Shown: piece by piece, positions 8,869 to 17,745 of the stretch | Numbering within the stretch: position 1 is the stretch's first letter | Layout of the letters: every line of letters begins with the position of its first letter | Assembly: GCA_020060215.1 (NCBI GenBank) | Contig: JAGVAP010000121.1 | Location: 84,268 to 148,267 of the forward strand | Length of the DNA stretch: 64,000 nucleotides | Source: Deltaproteobacteria bacterium | Lineage (GTDB): Bacteria; Desulfobacterota; DSM-4660; Desulfatiglandales; HGW-15 | Reading direction: 5' to 3' | Position numbers and translations under genes: made by a program | Notes under the pieces: generated by a model | What the model was told of the DNA's origin: nothing | The model's input: only the letters and a program-made list of their open reading frames with translations | Databases searched by the model: none

Positions 8869-11130
8869 TCAGTTGCTTGAAATATGTGATGGTACTTGGG
8901 ACACCGTGACCCAAGCCGAAAGATCAGGAAACCAGAGGAAGGCGGCCAGGAGGGCGGCGGAGGCCAGGATGAGGAGAACCTCTCTCAGGGTGATGCGATA
9001 ACTCCTCCGAAAGGATCTCCCCTTCAACCCGAACCCTCGAGCCTCCATGGCCATGGCCAGTTCTTCGGAAAACAGAAAAGACTGCACCAGGAGCGGCATG
9101 AGGAGGGCCGCAAAGTTCGGCAGGTTGCGGAGTCTCATGCGCAGGTCGATTCCTCTCGACATCTGCGCCTCCCTGATCAGGCGGACCCTCCGCGCGATGA
9201 GCGGTACATAGCGCATGGATGTGCTCAGCATAAAGGAAAGCTCGTAGGGGAGCCCCAGCTTCCTCATGCCGTCCCCCATCTCTTCGGGGCTCATGGTGCG
9301 GAAAAAGACGAGGGAGACGGTGAAGAGGTTGAAGAGACGCAGGGCAAGGAACACGGCGGTCCGGAGATCCGTGCTGATCAGGCTGACGGCGAAGACCAGA
9401 ACGACCATCGGCCCCATGAGCCTGAGGCTGCGGCCCCACGGCCTCAGCATTCCCATCGCCCCCATGACCGCGAAGAGGGCCATTGACTCGAGGCAGTGGA
9501 CCTCCGGGGCTTGGGTGAAGAGCACGAAGGCAATCGCCACTGCCCCCAGGATGATCTTGGTGCGCGGATCGAGGTGTTTCAAGAAACGGTTCTCCTTCTG
9601 CTTGATGAACAGATCCCTCTCGATCCCCGCTTTCCCTTTCCCCCCTTTCGTAAAAGGGGGGCAGGGGGGGATTTCCGGTGCAATCGCGCCCAGTGCGATC
9701 AGCCGGTCGTCCCGGATCAACTCCTCAGGCCTGCCCTCCGCCGCGATCCTCCCTTCGTGCAGGACGATCCATCGATCGGAAGCGGCGAGGGCGAATTCAA
9801 GATCGTGCGTGACGATCACGACCGTGTGGCCTCGGTCTCGAAGAGCGGCGACAATCCGTGCAAGGATTTCGAGGAACCGGCCGTCCTGCCCGACGGTAGG
9901 CTCATCGATCACGAGGATCCGGGGGTCCATGGCCGCGATGGAGCCGACGGCCACGCGTCTCTTCTCTCCCTCACTCAGGCGATATGGCGGGCGGTCCAGA
10001 AGATCATGCAGCTGGAAGAGATCGCAGAGCTCACGCACTCTCCCGAGATCCGCTCGGGGACCCTTCCCTCCGGCGGCCAGTTCCTCTCTTACACTGGTCT
10101 TGAAGAACTGGTCGTTGGGGTTCTGAAAGGAGATCCCTATGCGGGAGGCGATCTCCGCGGGGCTCCGTCCTCGCAGGTCCGAGCCCAGGACCGACACCCG
10201 CCCGCCGCCGGGGAGGCGAAGACCGTTGAGGTGCCTGATGAGTGTAGTCTTCCCGGAACCGTTCCTGCCCACGATGGCCAGCACCTCCCCTTCCCTGACC
10301 TCAAAGGAGATGTCTCCGAGGACCGGTCTTCCTTCCATCTCAAGGGAGAGTCCCTGGACACTGAACGCGGGGCCCGGGCTCCGGCGGCCGGTATTCCGTG
10401 GGGGGTAGGCGGGGAGAAGATGGCGTTCCTTGAGGATGGAGCGCGCCTCTGAGGGGCCGCAGTCCGCAACGGCCTTCCCTTTTTCCAGAAAGATACATCG
10501 GGTGGCAAGGGGGAGGAGTCCGGAGACCCTGTGCTCGATCACCACGATGGTCCTGCCCCTCCTGTGAAGATCCCGAAGAACGCTGAGCACCTGTTCAATG
10601 CCGGCCCAGTCCAGATGGGCGAAGGGTTCGTCGAGGACCAGAAGGGGAGGGTCCAGACACAGGACCGAACCGATTGCCGCAATCCGCCGCTCGCCCCCCG
10701 AAAGGGCGAGCGGAGACCGGCGGAGGAGTTCCTGGATGTGGAGGATCTCCGCCGTGTGCCGGATGCGGACTTCGATCTCCGCCGGAGGCAAACCGAGACT
10801 CTCCAGGCCGAAGGCCATCTCTTCCTCGACCGTGCTGCAGAAAAGGTGGGCGTCGGTATTCTGGAGGACCATGCCTGCAAGGGGAAGGAACCGGGCCACG
10901 CTCATCCGGCCGGTATCCTTGCCGGCTACACGTACCGTCCCCTTCAGGGTTCCACCCCAGAAGTGGGGGATGAGGCCGTTGAACAGATAGGCGAGGGTGG
11001 ACTTGCCCGAGCCGCTTCCGCCGCAGATCAGGACGCATTCTCCCCTGCCGATCGAGAAGGTGATCCCCTCCAGATCCCATCCCCGGTCCCTGCCCGGGTA
11101 GCGATAGAAGACGTCGGAGAGCGAGATCAC
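8869..11130 (-). CDS. Single-chain ECF transporter core: EcfA-EcfA'-EcfT fusion
   Basis: One 753-residue chain contains two ABC ATPases followed by the membrane T component. Walker A motifs are GGSGSGKST (37-45) and GRNGSGKT (288-295), with signature motifs LSGGE and LSEGE. The T domain begins near residue 505 (KHLDPRTKIILG) and carries the two coupling Arg-Gly motifs, MSRG and EARG. The usual situation is three separate genes. The linker (PPCPPFTKGGKGK, about 488-500) is encoded by a palindromic repeat. The GTG start at 11130 overlaps the thiW stop by 3 bases, indicating coupling. With ThiW behind a TPP riboswitch it should energise uptake of a thiamine precursor such as the thiazole moiety. 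Confidence 0.93.
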   Translation of the reverse strand: MISLSDVFYRYPGRDRGWDLEGITFSIGRGECVLICGGSGSGKSTLAYLFNGLIPHFWGGTLKGTVRVAGKDTGRMSVARFLPLAGMVLQNTDAHLFCSTVEEEMAFGLESLGLPPAEIEVRIRHTAEILHIQELLRRSPLALSGGERRIAAIGSVLCLDPPLLVLDEPFAHLDWAGIEQVLSVLRDLHRRGRTIVVIEHRVSGLLPLATRCIFLEKGKAVADCGPSEARSILKERHLLPAYPPRNTGRRSPGPAFSVQGLSLEMEGRPVLGDISFEVREGEVLAIVGRNGSGKTTLIRHLNGLRLPGGGRVSVLGSDLRGRSPAEIASRIGISFQNPNDQFFKTSVREELAAGGKGPRADLGRVRELCDLFQLHDLLDRPPYRLSEGEKRRVAVGSIAAMDPRILVIDEPTVGQDGRFLEILARIVAALRDRGHTVVIVTHDLEFALAASDRWIVLHEGRIAAEGRPEELIRDDRLIALGAIAPEIPPCPPFTKGGKGKAGIERDLFIKQKENRFLKHLDPRTKIILGAVAIAFVLFTQAPEVHCLESMALFAVMGAMGMLRPWGRSLRLMGPMVVLVFAVSLISTDLRTAVFLALRLFNLFTVSLVFFRTMSPEEMGDGMRKLGLPYELSFMLSTSMRYVPLIARRVRLIREAQMSRGIDLRMRLRNLPNFAALLMPLLVQSFLFSEELAMAMEARGFGLKGRSFRRSYRITLREVLLILASAALLAAFLWFPDLSAWVTVSQVPSHISSN
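9640..9661. repeat. Palindromic repeat inside the EcfA'-EcfT linker
   Basis: CCCCCCTTT at 9640-9648 and AAAGGGGGG at 9653-9661 form perfect 9-bp arms around CGTA. It is translated in frame as the linker between the second ATPase and the T domain. This kind of C5T3/A3G5 palindrome is normally intergenic. Here it marks the join of two ancestral genes. Confidence 0.7.
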
Positions 11131-11609
11131 GGTTTCCAGATCCCGGCCTTCTTCAGGAGCGAGAGCGCCAGGAGGCCGATGATCGTCCCCCCGATCGTGC
11201 TGATGCTGAACGCAATGACCAGGGCTGCAAGGGGCATGGTCTTGTTCATCAGGACGGGTGCAACCAGCCATGCGCTTGCAAGCGCACCCAAGAGCCCGGT
11301 TCCGACGACCTCCCCCAGCCCTGCCGCAATCGTCCTTCTCGTAGCCAGATAGGCCAGCCCCGCAACAAAGGCGCCGATCATCCCGCCGGGGAAGGCGAGA
11401 AGGGTTCCAAGGCCGAGGATGTTGCGGATCACGGCGGCCAGGCCCGCAACGGCCATGGCATAGACCGGCCCCAGCATGACGGCCGCCAGCACGTTGACCA
11501 TGTGCTGGGCGGGGAAACACTTGGCGATCCCGACCGGGATAAATACGGGGGAAAGGGCCACTGCCAGGGCGGTCAGGACGACTGCCTTCGCCACGTCTCT
11601 CGATTTCAA
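11127..11609 (-). CDS. thiW: ECF transporter substrate-binding (S) component ThiW
   Basis: This hydrophobic 160-residue protein has about five or six membrane spans and the ThiW landmarks SPVFIPVG, CFPAQHMVNVLAAVMLGP and FPGGMIGAF. ThiW binds a thiamine precursor, thought to be the hydroxyethylthiazole moiety, and works with the EcfA/A'/T core encoded next. The TTG at 11609 is the best start, since it has AAGGAGG 5 bases upstream. The longer frame to 11642 would place that site inside the gene. A TPP riboswitch and terminator precede it, so expression should fall when thiamine pyrophosphate is plentiful. Confidence 0.92.
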   Translation of the reverse strand: MKSRDVAKAVVLTALAVALSPVFIPVGIAKCFPAQHMVNVLAAVMLGPVYAMAVAGLAAVIRNILGLGTLLAFPGGMIGAFVAGLAYLATRRTIAAGLGEVVGTGLLGALASAWLVAPVLMNKTMPLAALVIAFSISTIGGTIIGLLALSLLKKAGIWKP

Positions 11610-11681
11610 GAAGACCTCCTTTTTTTGGTTTTCAACGTTCAAAGCGCCATCATGTCATGGTTCCCACGCGTTGATTCTCAT

Positions 11682-11708
11682 CGTTCCCACGCTCCCCGCG
11701 CGGGAACG
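11682..11708. repeat. REP-like palindrome (GTTCCCACGC family)
   Basis: CGTTCCC at 11682-11688 and GGGAACG at 11702-11708 form an inverted repeat, and neighbouring partial copies (GTTCCCACGCG at 11660, CGGGACGCTCCTGCGTCCC just after) extend it. A cleaner copy lies at 19330-19355. Such elements are typical intergenic REP sequences. Confidence 0.7.
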
Positions 11709-11753
11709 CCCGACCGGGACGCTCCTGCGTCCCTTTGGCACACTTCAGTTGAC

Positions 11754-11784
11754 AAAAAAGCCGCTCCCCGGAAAGGGAAGCGGC
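11754..11784 (-). terminator. Intrinsic terminator of the TPP riboswitch expression platform
   Basis: Read on the minus strand, GCCGCTTCCC and GGGGAGCGGC pair (one G-U) around a short TTTCC loop and run into TTTTTT. It lies between the TPP aptamer and thiW, which is where a thiamine-responsive attenuator belongs. Confidence 0.88.
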
Positions 11785-11819
11785 TCCTCTGATCGGAAAC
11801 ACCCGTCATGAAAGCTCCG

Positions 11820-11904
11820 TCGCTTCCCTCCGCTGGCATTACCCAGATCAGGTTCCAAGGGTTGCCAGGCTCGCGCCCGGCTCTCAGAGATCCACCCCTA
11901 GCGA
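11820..11904 (-). ncRNA. TPP riboswitch (THI element)
   Basis: The minus strand reads CTGAGAG, then ACCCTTGGAACCTGATCTGG, then GTAATGCCAGCGGAGGGA, the invariant core of the thiamine pyrophosphate aptamer. The closing stem TCGCT/AGCGA bounds it at 11904 and 11820. An intrinsic terminator follows about 35 bases downstream. Binding of TPP is known to favour termination in this arrangement, shutting off the thiW-ecf transcript. Confidence 0.96.
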
Positions 11905-12092
11905 CGTTCGTATTCTGCAGTTCGCCGCCATGAAATGTCAAGGCAAAACGGAGCCCTCCACGGGGTTGCCGATTCGGCGCAACTTCCCGCTTATGAGATC
12001 TCGCGATCGATCCGATGAAACGGAAAGGGGGGGACAGGCAGGTCCCGGAGGACATCTGAAAACCACAGTGATTACAATGGAGAGACTGCGTG

Positions 12093-12524
12093 ATGGACGT
12101 AGGTGCGTTGATCGTTGATGATGTGAAGGAAATTCGTGTCGTCCTCAAAGACATCGTCAGGGGGATGGGGATCCAGGAGATCTACGAAGCCACCAACGGA
12201 GTCGAGGCCCTCGAGATCTTGTCCGGTCGAGATGAGAAAGACCGGCCGATCAGTCAGAGAGTCCGCTTTCTGATTTGCGACGTGAATATGCCCAAGATGA
12301 ATGGGATGCAGCTGCTCCGCGCAGTCAGGAAGTCGGATCACCTGAAACATGTCTCCGTCATCATCATCACAGGCGAGAGTACGGAAAAGCGAATTCTCGA
12401 ATCCATCAAGCTCGGCGCCGATGCCTTTGTGGCGAAGCCCTACACGGTGCAGACCATAGAAGACAAGATCAGGGAGGTGCTGGAGAAAAGGGACAGAAGG
12501 GAAAGAAGAGAGAAAAGGGCCTGA
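12093..12524 (+). CDS. Single-domain response regulator (CheY-like receiver)
   Basis: The 143-residue protein is a lone receiver domain. It has the acidic pair in LIVDDVKE, the phospho-acceptor Asp in FLICDVNMPKMNG, the switch Thr in IIITGES and Lys in VAKPYT. A charged Lys/Arg-rich tail follows. There is no output domain, so it must act through protein contact. The ATG at 12093 has GGAGAG upstream, and a GTG at 12090 is in frame. It faces the histidine kinase on the opposite strand with one base between stop codons, and the two probably form a pair. Confidence 0.9.
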   Translation: MDVGALIVDDVKEIRVVLKDIVRGMGIQEIYEATNGVEALEILSGRDEKDRPISQRVRFLICDVNMPKMNGMQLLRAVRKSDHLKHVSVIIITGESTEKRILESIKLGADAFVAKPYTVQTIEDKIREVLEKRDRRERREKRA

Positions 12525-12525
12525 A

Positions 12526-14577
12526 CTACTCCGCCCTGCCCAGGGGCAGATTCACGATGAAGACGGACCCCTTCCCGGGGGTGCTTTCTGCGCCGATGGT
12601 CCCGCCGTGACGTTCCACGATCTTCCGGCAGATGGCAAGTCCCATGCCGACCCCCTCGTACTCGTTTCTGCCGTGGAGTCTTTGAAAGGGCACAAAGATC
12701 TTGTCGAGATACTTCTCGTCGAACCCGATGCCATTATCCTCCACGCGGATTTCAACCTCGGATCGGCCGTCGTTTCCGTGTTCGAGAATCCTGGCACGAA
12801 CCCTCACCCGGGTTTCAACGTCACGCCGGAACTTCAGAGAGTTGCTGAAGAGGTTCTGAAAGAGCTGCACAAGCTGCGCAGAATCGCCCCGAAGGGTGGG
12901 CAGATCGCCGATATCTACATGACCACCCGTTTCCCTCAAGCGGATTTCCAGGTTCGACACGGCCATGCGGGCGGCTTCGGCAAGGTCGACCGCTGAAAAG
13001 GACTGGCCCTTCGTCGTCACACGGGAATAGGAGAGAAGCGATTCAAGCAGATGCACCATCCTCGCTGCCGCATCCTGCATCCGGACGAGGTAGTCGTAGC
13101 TCTCCCGGGCAAGAGAGTCCCGGGATCTCATGATCACCAGATCAGCGAACGCCTGGATCTTCCGGAGGGGCTCTTTCAGATCGTGGGATGCGATGAAGGC
13201 GAAATCCTGCAATTCCCTGTTCTTCAACTCCAGTTCGGCCGTACGGTCCCGGACCCGTTGCTCAAGCTCATCCCTTGCGCTCCTGAGGGTCTCCTCGGCC
13301 CGCTTGCGCTCGGAGATGTCCGTGAAAAGCACGGCCATCAGATCCGGTCCCGTGGAATAGGCGCAGTATTCCAGCCATCTTCCCGTCCATCGGGAGTAAC
13401 GCTCGATCCTGAAGGCATCGCTCTTTCCGAGCACGTGATTGGCAAGTACGATATCCCAGGGGACGGCCGCGGGCAAGACCTGGCTCGCCAGCCTGCCGGC
13501 GGTGTCCTTTCGGGAGAGCCCCGTGAGCCGCTCCCAGGCCGGATTCATCTCCAGGTACACGAAGTCCCTGGGGCGGCCGTTCTCGTCCCGCAAGACCCGG
13601 AAGAGGACGAATCCCTCGCTCATCGACTCGAACAGGGAGCGGTATCTCCTTTCGCCTTCCGCCACTTGCGCGGCCATCCTCTGCCGTTCCGCTTCCGACA
13701 TCTTGCGTTCAGCCACATCGCGAAAGATGGCGACCCGTGCATTCTGGCCGTATTTGTGCCGGAAGGCTACGGTGGAGACCTCACAGGGAAATCTCGACCC
13801 GTCCTTGCGGACGTGAATCATCTCTCCCTTGAAACGGCCGGTCCGCACCCGTTCTTCCACACTTTCTCTGAGCCTGGGGCCGCTTCGGTCGACGATGTCG
13901 TCTCGACGAATGCGGAGGAACTCGGATTCCGTATAGCCATGCATCCTGCACGCCTCCGGGTTCGCCGCGAGGATCCGGTCATCGGAAAGGAAGAGGACGA
14001 TCCCATCCATGCTGTTCTCAAAGATGGACCGGTACATCTCCTCGCTTTCGCGCAATTCCTCTTCCGCCTCCCTACGGTGTAAAGCCGAGGATGCCAGGTG
14101 AGCGAAATTTTCGATCACATCCTTCTTCTCGAGGAGAGCGTCCGAAGATCCCGGAGCGATGATCACGCTGCCGTAAAGTCTCCCGCCCCGGGAGAAACCG
14201 ACTCCGTACATGTCGCAGGGGCTGCGGGGATCCGGGGCTCCACCCGTGAGCGATTGTGGAAGCCTTCCGAAGGTCCGTTCACGTACACCCGGGATTACTC
14301 TGAACAGACTCCCGGCGAGCAAGGCGGATCTTGCTTCGTCATCGTCCAGCTTCATGGACGTCCCGATCGGATCCCATGCCGCGACGCCTTGCGCCCCGGG
14401 CCCCGCCAGGGCGCGCAGAACAAGAGAATCGGCGGGCGGGTCATAGGAATGAACGGCAATGATCGACTCCCGCAGGAGCTCGTTCAGCTTTTCTCCGATG
14501 TGCCGGTACATGTCCGCTTCAGAGCCGAGTGTGAAAAACTCCACTGCGGAATGAGACAAAAAACAGAGATCCTTCAT
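12526..14577 (-). CDS. Soluble GAF/PAS/PAS sensor histidine kinase
   Basis: This 683-residue kinase has no membrane span. Residues 1-165 look like a GAF domain. PAS domains follow at about 175-295 and 305-430, each closing with an ISERK- or DVAERK-type end. A coiled linker leads to the dimerisation domain with His465 (ASHDLKEPLRKIQAF) and an ATPase domain with N-box NLFSNSLKF, EDNGIGFD and GVGMGLAICRKI. The SHDLKEPL phosphoacceptor type often pairs with single-domain receivers, matching the convergent neighbour. The signal is likely cytoplasmic and is not predictable. Confidence 0.92.
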   Translation of the reverse strand: MKDLCFLSHSAVEFFTLGSEADMYRHIGEKLNELLRESIIAVHSYDPPADSLVLRALAGPGAQGVAAWDPIGTSMKLDDDEARSALLAGSLFRVIPGVRERTFGRLPQSLTGGAPDPRSPCDMYGVGFSRGGRLYGSVIIAPGSSDALLEKKDVIENFAHLASSALHRREAEEELRESEEMYRSIFENSMDGIVLFLSDDRILAANPEACRMHGYTESEFLRIRRDDIVDRSGPRLRESVEERVRTGRFKGEMIHVRKDGSRFPCEVSTVAFRHKYGQNARVAIFRDVAERKMSEAERQRMAAQVAEGERRYRSLFESMSEGFVLFRVLRDENGRPRDFVYLEMNPAWERLTGLSRKDTAGRLASQVLPAAVPWDIVLANHVLGKSDAFRIERYSRWTGRWLEYCAYSTGPDLMAVLFTDISERKRAEETLRSARDELEQRVRDRTAELELKNRELQDFAFIASHDLKEPLRKIQAFADLVIMRSRDSLARESYDYLVRMQDAAARMVHLLESLLSYSRVTTKGQSFSAVDLAEAARMAVSNLEIRLRETGGHVDIGDLPTLRGDSAQLVQLFQNLFSNSLKFRRDVETRVRVRARILEHGNDGRSEVEIRVEDNGIGFDEKYLDKIFVPFQRLHGRNEYEGVGMGLAICRKIVERHGGTIGAESTPGKGSVFIVNLPLGRAE

Positions 14578-14780
14578 CGATTGTTTCCCATCCGTGAGGG
14601 GGTGCGCCTTGGTCCGATCTCTTTGGTCCTACGGCGGGCTGTTGCTTGAGGCTGGGCCAGGTTCTGTTCCCGGAGCCGGAGAGGACTGAGGCAATGCTCC
14701 TGGAAGATTAAAAAGGAAGAAAACATAGAATTCAAGAGCCATTTGTCTTGAGAGGAGGATCCGGATCTCTTGCGGTCGAA

Positions 14781-15431
14781 TCAGATCAGGTTCTTGAGTT
14801 CATCCCTGTCGTCAGGCCTCCCGGGGAAATGGGTCTTCAGCAGTTCACCGGTCTTTTTCACGGCCTCGCAGATCGCATCCGCCTGACGCTTGCCTCGAAT
14901 GCCGGCCACGATCCCCTGGACGATCTCATCCCACTTCCCGGTCCCCACCTTCTCGTTGATCCCCCGGTCGGCCAGGATCCACACCCGGCGCTCGAAGACG
15001 GAAACAAAGATGAGGACCCCGGAGGACTCCCGGGTGCGGTACAGCCCTTCCTGAAAGAAGCTTACGACCGCCGCCTCTTCCACTTCTTCCTCGATCTCCC
15101 TGGGGGAGACGAAAACCCTTTTCAGCCACACGGTACGGCCGACGACCTGATGGAAGAGGAGAAAAAGGGCGATGAGAAACCCGAGAAAGAGCCACATGTT
15201 CTGACCGCCAATCCAGAACCAGCGCCCGATCACGGGCGTGAGCAGCAGGGAAAGGGGCAGGGAGATGGCCACGCCCCCGAGGACATTCGCCATCGGATAA
15301 TCGTAGCTCGATGAAACGACCATCGGGACAATCTCTCCGGAGGTCGTCTTCTCGGCCTCGGCGACCGCGCTCCGGATCTTTTCTCTTTCGGCCAGGGTCA
15401 GGAATTTCGCGGCCAGTTTTTCCATCGCCAT
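14781..15431 (-). CDS. TPM-domain membrane protein (second TPM gene of the LemA operon)
   Basis: This 216-residue protein opens with a TPM-like stretch (REKIRSAVAEAEKTTSGEIV). It has two membrane segments in the middle (about 45-90) and a C-terminal half with GVLIFVSVFERRVWILADRGI, the core of the TPM fold. TPM proteins of this kind sit beside LemA and YgcG in many genomes, and their biochemical role is unclear. GAGG lies close upstream of ATG 15431. An ATG at 15425 is the alternative. The preceding TPM gene ends 96 bases upstream. Confidence 0.82.
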   Translation of the reverse strand: MAMEKLAAKFLTLAEREKIRSAVAEAEKTTSGEIVPMVVSSSYDYPMANVLGGVAISLPLSLLLTPVIGRWFWIGGQNMWLFLGFLIALFLLFHQVVGRTVWLKRVFVSPREIEEEVEEAAVVSFFQEGLYRTRESSGVLIFVSVFERRVWILADRGINEKVGTGKWDEIVQGIVAGIRGKRQADAICEAVKKTGELLKTHFPGRPDDRDELKNLI

Positions 15432-15527
15432 GCACCTCTTCCCCCTGTCCCACATCCTATCTCGGAAACGATTTGCGACGCTCGGCCTTTGCCTCTAACC
15501 TCCATCCTCAAACCTCTCGCGTCTCCC

Positions 15528-16544
15528 TCACCAACGCCCCGATGCGCCGCCTCCCCCGAATCCGCCCCCGCCGCCGGAAAAGCCGCCGAAGCCCCCCCCT
15601 CCTGAGCCCCCGCCGCCGAACGGTCCCCGGCTGTGCCGGCCCGTCCACACGCCTCCGCCGCCGCGCGAATACGGATGCCCACCGAAGGTGAGGGGGCCGC
15701 CGAAGAGACTGATGAGAAGCCCGGCAAACAGCCCCAAGGGGATCGATAACAGGGTCCAGATCAGCCCGGCCTGGAAGAACCCGGCGCTGACGATGGGAAA
15801 GAGTATTCCCCCGGCCAGGGCCCCCAGCACCCGCCGGACCCTCCCGAGCATGTTGACGAGCCACAGAAAGAAAAAGGATATGAAGAGGAACCCGCCGTAA
15901 TCCGTACCGCCCCTGCCGTTGGTCGGGGGGGGGGACTGATACTCCCCGCGGGTGACCTGGATCATGGCCTGTACGGCTTCGATCATGCCCTGATCGAACT
16001 CTCCGGCCCTGAAGCGCGGTCCGATCACGTCCCTGATGATCCGGCCGGCCACGAGATCGGTCATCTTGCCTTCCAGCCCGTACCCGACCTCGATCCGCAT
16101 CTTTCGGTCGTTTTTGGAGACGAGCAGAACGGCCCCGTTATCGAGACCTTTTTGTCCGATCTTCCACTGCTCGGCCACCCTGATGGAAAACTCCTCCAGG
16201 CTGTCCCCCTCCAATGAAGGCACAGTCAGCACAACGATCTGGGTGGAATCGGTCCGCTCCAGTTCCCGCAGGGCGGCCTCGATCTGCCTCTCGGTAGAGG
16301 GCGAGAGCATCTGGGCGTAGTCGTTCACCCTGCCCATGAGCCTGGGGACCTGCAGTGCCAGCGCAGACTGGGGAATCAGGAAGAAGAGGATCAGGGATGA
16401 GAGCCAAAGACGAAATGTCGGACCGTCGATACGCCCAGTACGACAAGGGAAACATACTTGGGTTTCCGTCTGCCGGGAACCATCGGCAGACGAAAACCCA
16501 AAGGGTTTGTCTTCTTGGCGACCTAGCGGTTCGATCCTTTTCAA
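15528..16544 (-). CDS. YgcG-type TPM domain protein with glycine-rich tail
   Basis: The 338-residue protein contains a TPM domain (about 70-200, with VNDYAQMLSPSTERQIEA and DNGAVLLVSKNDRKMRIEVGYGLEG), membrane spans, and a Gly-rich tail that ends in SGRW. This is the standard YgcG layout. The only plausible start is a TTG at 16544 with AAGGA 6 bases upstream. It puts about 45 unconserved residues before the hydrophobic segment LWLSSLILFFLIPQSALA. Those residues are encoded by an inserted palindrome (16458-16502). The segment may now act as a signal anchor rather than a normal signal peptide. Confidence 0.85.
   Translation of the reverse strand: MKRIEPLGRQEDKPFGFSSADGSRQTETQVCFPCRTGRIDGPTFRLWLSSLILFFLIPQSALALQVPRLMGRVNDYAQMLSPSTERQIEAALRELERTDSTQIVVLTVPSLEGDSLEEFSIRVAEQWKIGQKGLDNGAVLLVSKNDRKMRIEVGYGLEGKMTDLVAGRIIRDVIGPRFRAGEFDQGMIEAVQAMIQVTRGEYQSPPPTNGRGGTDYGGFLFISFFFLWLVNMLGRVRRVLGALAGGILFPIVSAGFFQAGLIWTLLSIPLGLFAGLLISLFGGPLTFGGHPYSRGGGGVWTGRHSRGPFGGGGSGGGGFGGFSGGGGGFGGGGASGRW
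16458..16502. repeat. Long hairpin repeat inside the 5' end of the TPM gene
   Basis: TTGGGTTTCCGTCTGCCG (16458-16475) is complementary to CGGCAGACGAAAACCCAA (16484-16502) with a one-base irregularity. This gives an almost perfect 18-bp stem around an 8-base loop. It is translated as part of the non-conserved N-terminal extension and looks like an inserted mobile palindrome. Confidence 0.75.
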
Positions 16545-16556
16545 GCCACGTCCTTC

Positions 16557-17141
16557 CTAGAACTTTACCTTGGGCGCCTGCCTGGCCCCCTCCTCGGCCG
16601 CGAAGTATTCCTTCGGCTTCAGATGCAGGAGCAGACTGTTGGTGAGGCTGTTCGGGAATTTTCGAATGGAAAAATTGAACTGGTTCACCGCCTGATTGTA
16701 TCTCTGGCGCGCCACGTTGATCCTGTTCTCGGTCCCCTCGAGCTGATTCTGGAGGTCCAGGAAGTTCTGGTTGGCTTTGAGGTCGGGATAGCGTTCGACC
16801 ACCACCATCAACCTGGAAAGGGCGGAAGACAACTGCTCCTGTGCCTGAAGCAGCCGATTCATGGCCTGGGGATCGCTCAGGTCACCGGGATTGACCTGGA
16901 CCGAGGTGGCCCTGGCGCGCGCTTCGATCACCGCCTGCAGGGTTTCCTTTTCATGGGCCGCATATCCCTTGACGGTCTCCACCAGGTTTGGAATGAGATC
17001 CGCGCGGCGCTGCAGATTGGATTGCACGTTCCCCCAGGCTTCGAAGACGTTCTCCTCCATCTGCTGCATGGTGTTGTACCCGCATCCGGCAGTGACCACG
17101 AGGAGGCCCAAAGTCATCCATCCCCACAAGCTCTTTCGCAT
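16557..17141 (-). CDS. lemA: LemA family lipoprotein
   Basis: The 194-residue protein has a lipoprotein signal (VTAGC at about residues 16-20). LemA signatures follow: [31 protein letters not shown] and the helical [20 protein letters not shown] near the C-terminus. LemA proteins are helical, membrane-attached proteins of uncertain function that usually form an operon with TPM proteins, as here (LemA, then two TPM genes). ATG 17141 is preceded by GGAGGG at short spacing. The upstream open frame to 17252 lacks family similarity. Confidence 0.92.
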   Translation of the reverse strand: MRKSLWGWMTLGLLVVTAGCGYNTMQQMEENVFEAWGNVQSNLQRRADLIPNLVETVKGYAAHEKETLQAVIEARARATSVQVNPGDLSDPQAMNRLLQAQEQLSSALSRLMVVVERYPDLKANQNFLDLQNQLEGTENRINVARQRYNQAVNQFNFSIRKFPNSLTNSLLLHLKPKEYFAAEEGARQAPKVKF

Positions 17142-17310
17142 AGACCCTCCGATCCGGCTCTCCCTTTGAAACCTCCACCTCTGGTTCTCTGGTGGAGGAC
17201 CCTGGAGAGGTTCTACCCATCCGGGATGAAAAAAGGACCGATTGAAATCCAAATGTCAAAGCTCCCATGAACCATCAAGCTCAAATGACAAGCTCGATAG
17301 GGACGGTGGC

Positions 17311-17437
17311 CCCGATTCACCATCAAGCATCATCTGCGGCGTTGCCCTCGTCCCTCGTCGCTGCGACGTACCGGCCTGTACGACCCGCTCCTCGGACTGT
17401 CGGGCGCCTTGCATCTGACGCCTGCGGGTGAATCGGG
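17311..17437. repeat. MITE-like 127-bp element with perfect 11-bp terminal inverted repeats
   Basis: The 604-bp stretch 17142-17745 holds no gene, but it contains this element. CCCGATTCACC at 17311-17321 is the exact complement of GGTGAATCGGG at 17427-17437. The interior has further partial symmetry (CATCTGCGGCG, GTACCGGCCTGTAC, TGCATCTGACG). It encodes nothing. It resembles dispersed, structure-forming intergenic elements, and no obvious target duplication flanks it. I see nothing else in the rest of the interval. Confidence 0.65.
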
Positions 17438-17745
17438 AAAACCCCCAACCGGGAGGTTTCACGCAACAAGGCGAAGGTTGACGGTGGATTTGGGGTGACG
17501 CCTATACTTGACCTTCCCATAAAAAGTCGAATCTATTCCGGGGTACAATCAAAGCCGACCCCTCGGGAGCCGGATCTTACTATAACACGTCTCATGTGTG
17601 CTGAAAATCCCGGCCCTCTGGACCAGGTCGGAGATCATTGACTCAGCCGAAAAGCCATATCCTGGAATGTTGGGAATCCCGGTTTGCGGGCCCATAGACT
17701 TCACCCCTCCGGGGTGCCCCAAAGCCGGGCCTCTTGGTCGGTTTC

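Noticed and set aside
15540..15680. GC-rich repetitive stretch considered as a tandem repeat element
   Set aside because: It encodes the glycine-rich tail typical of YgcG-type TPM proteins, in frame.
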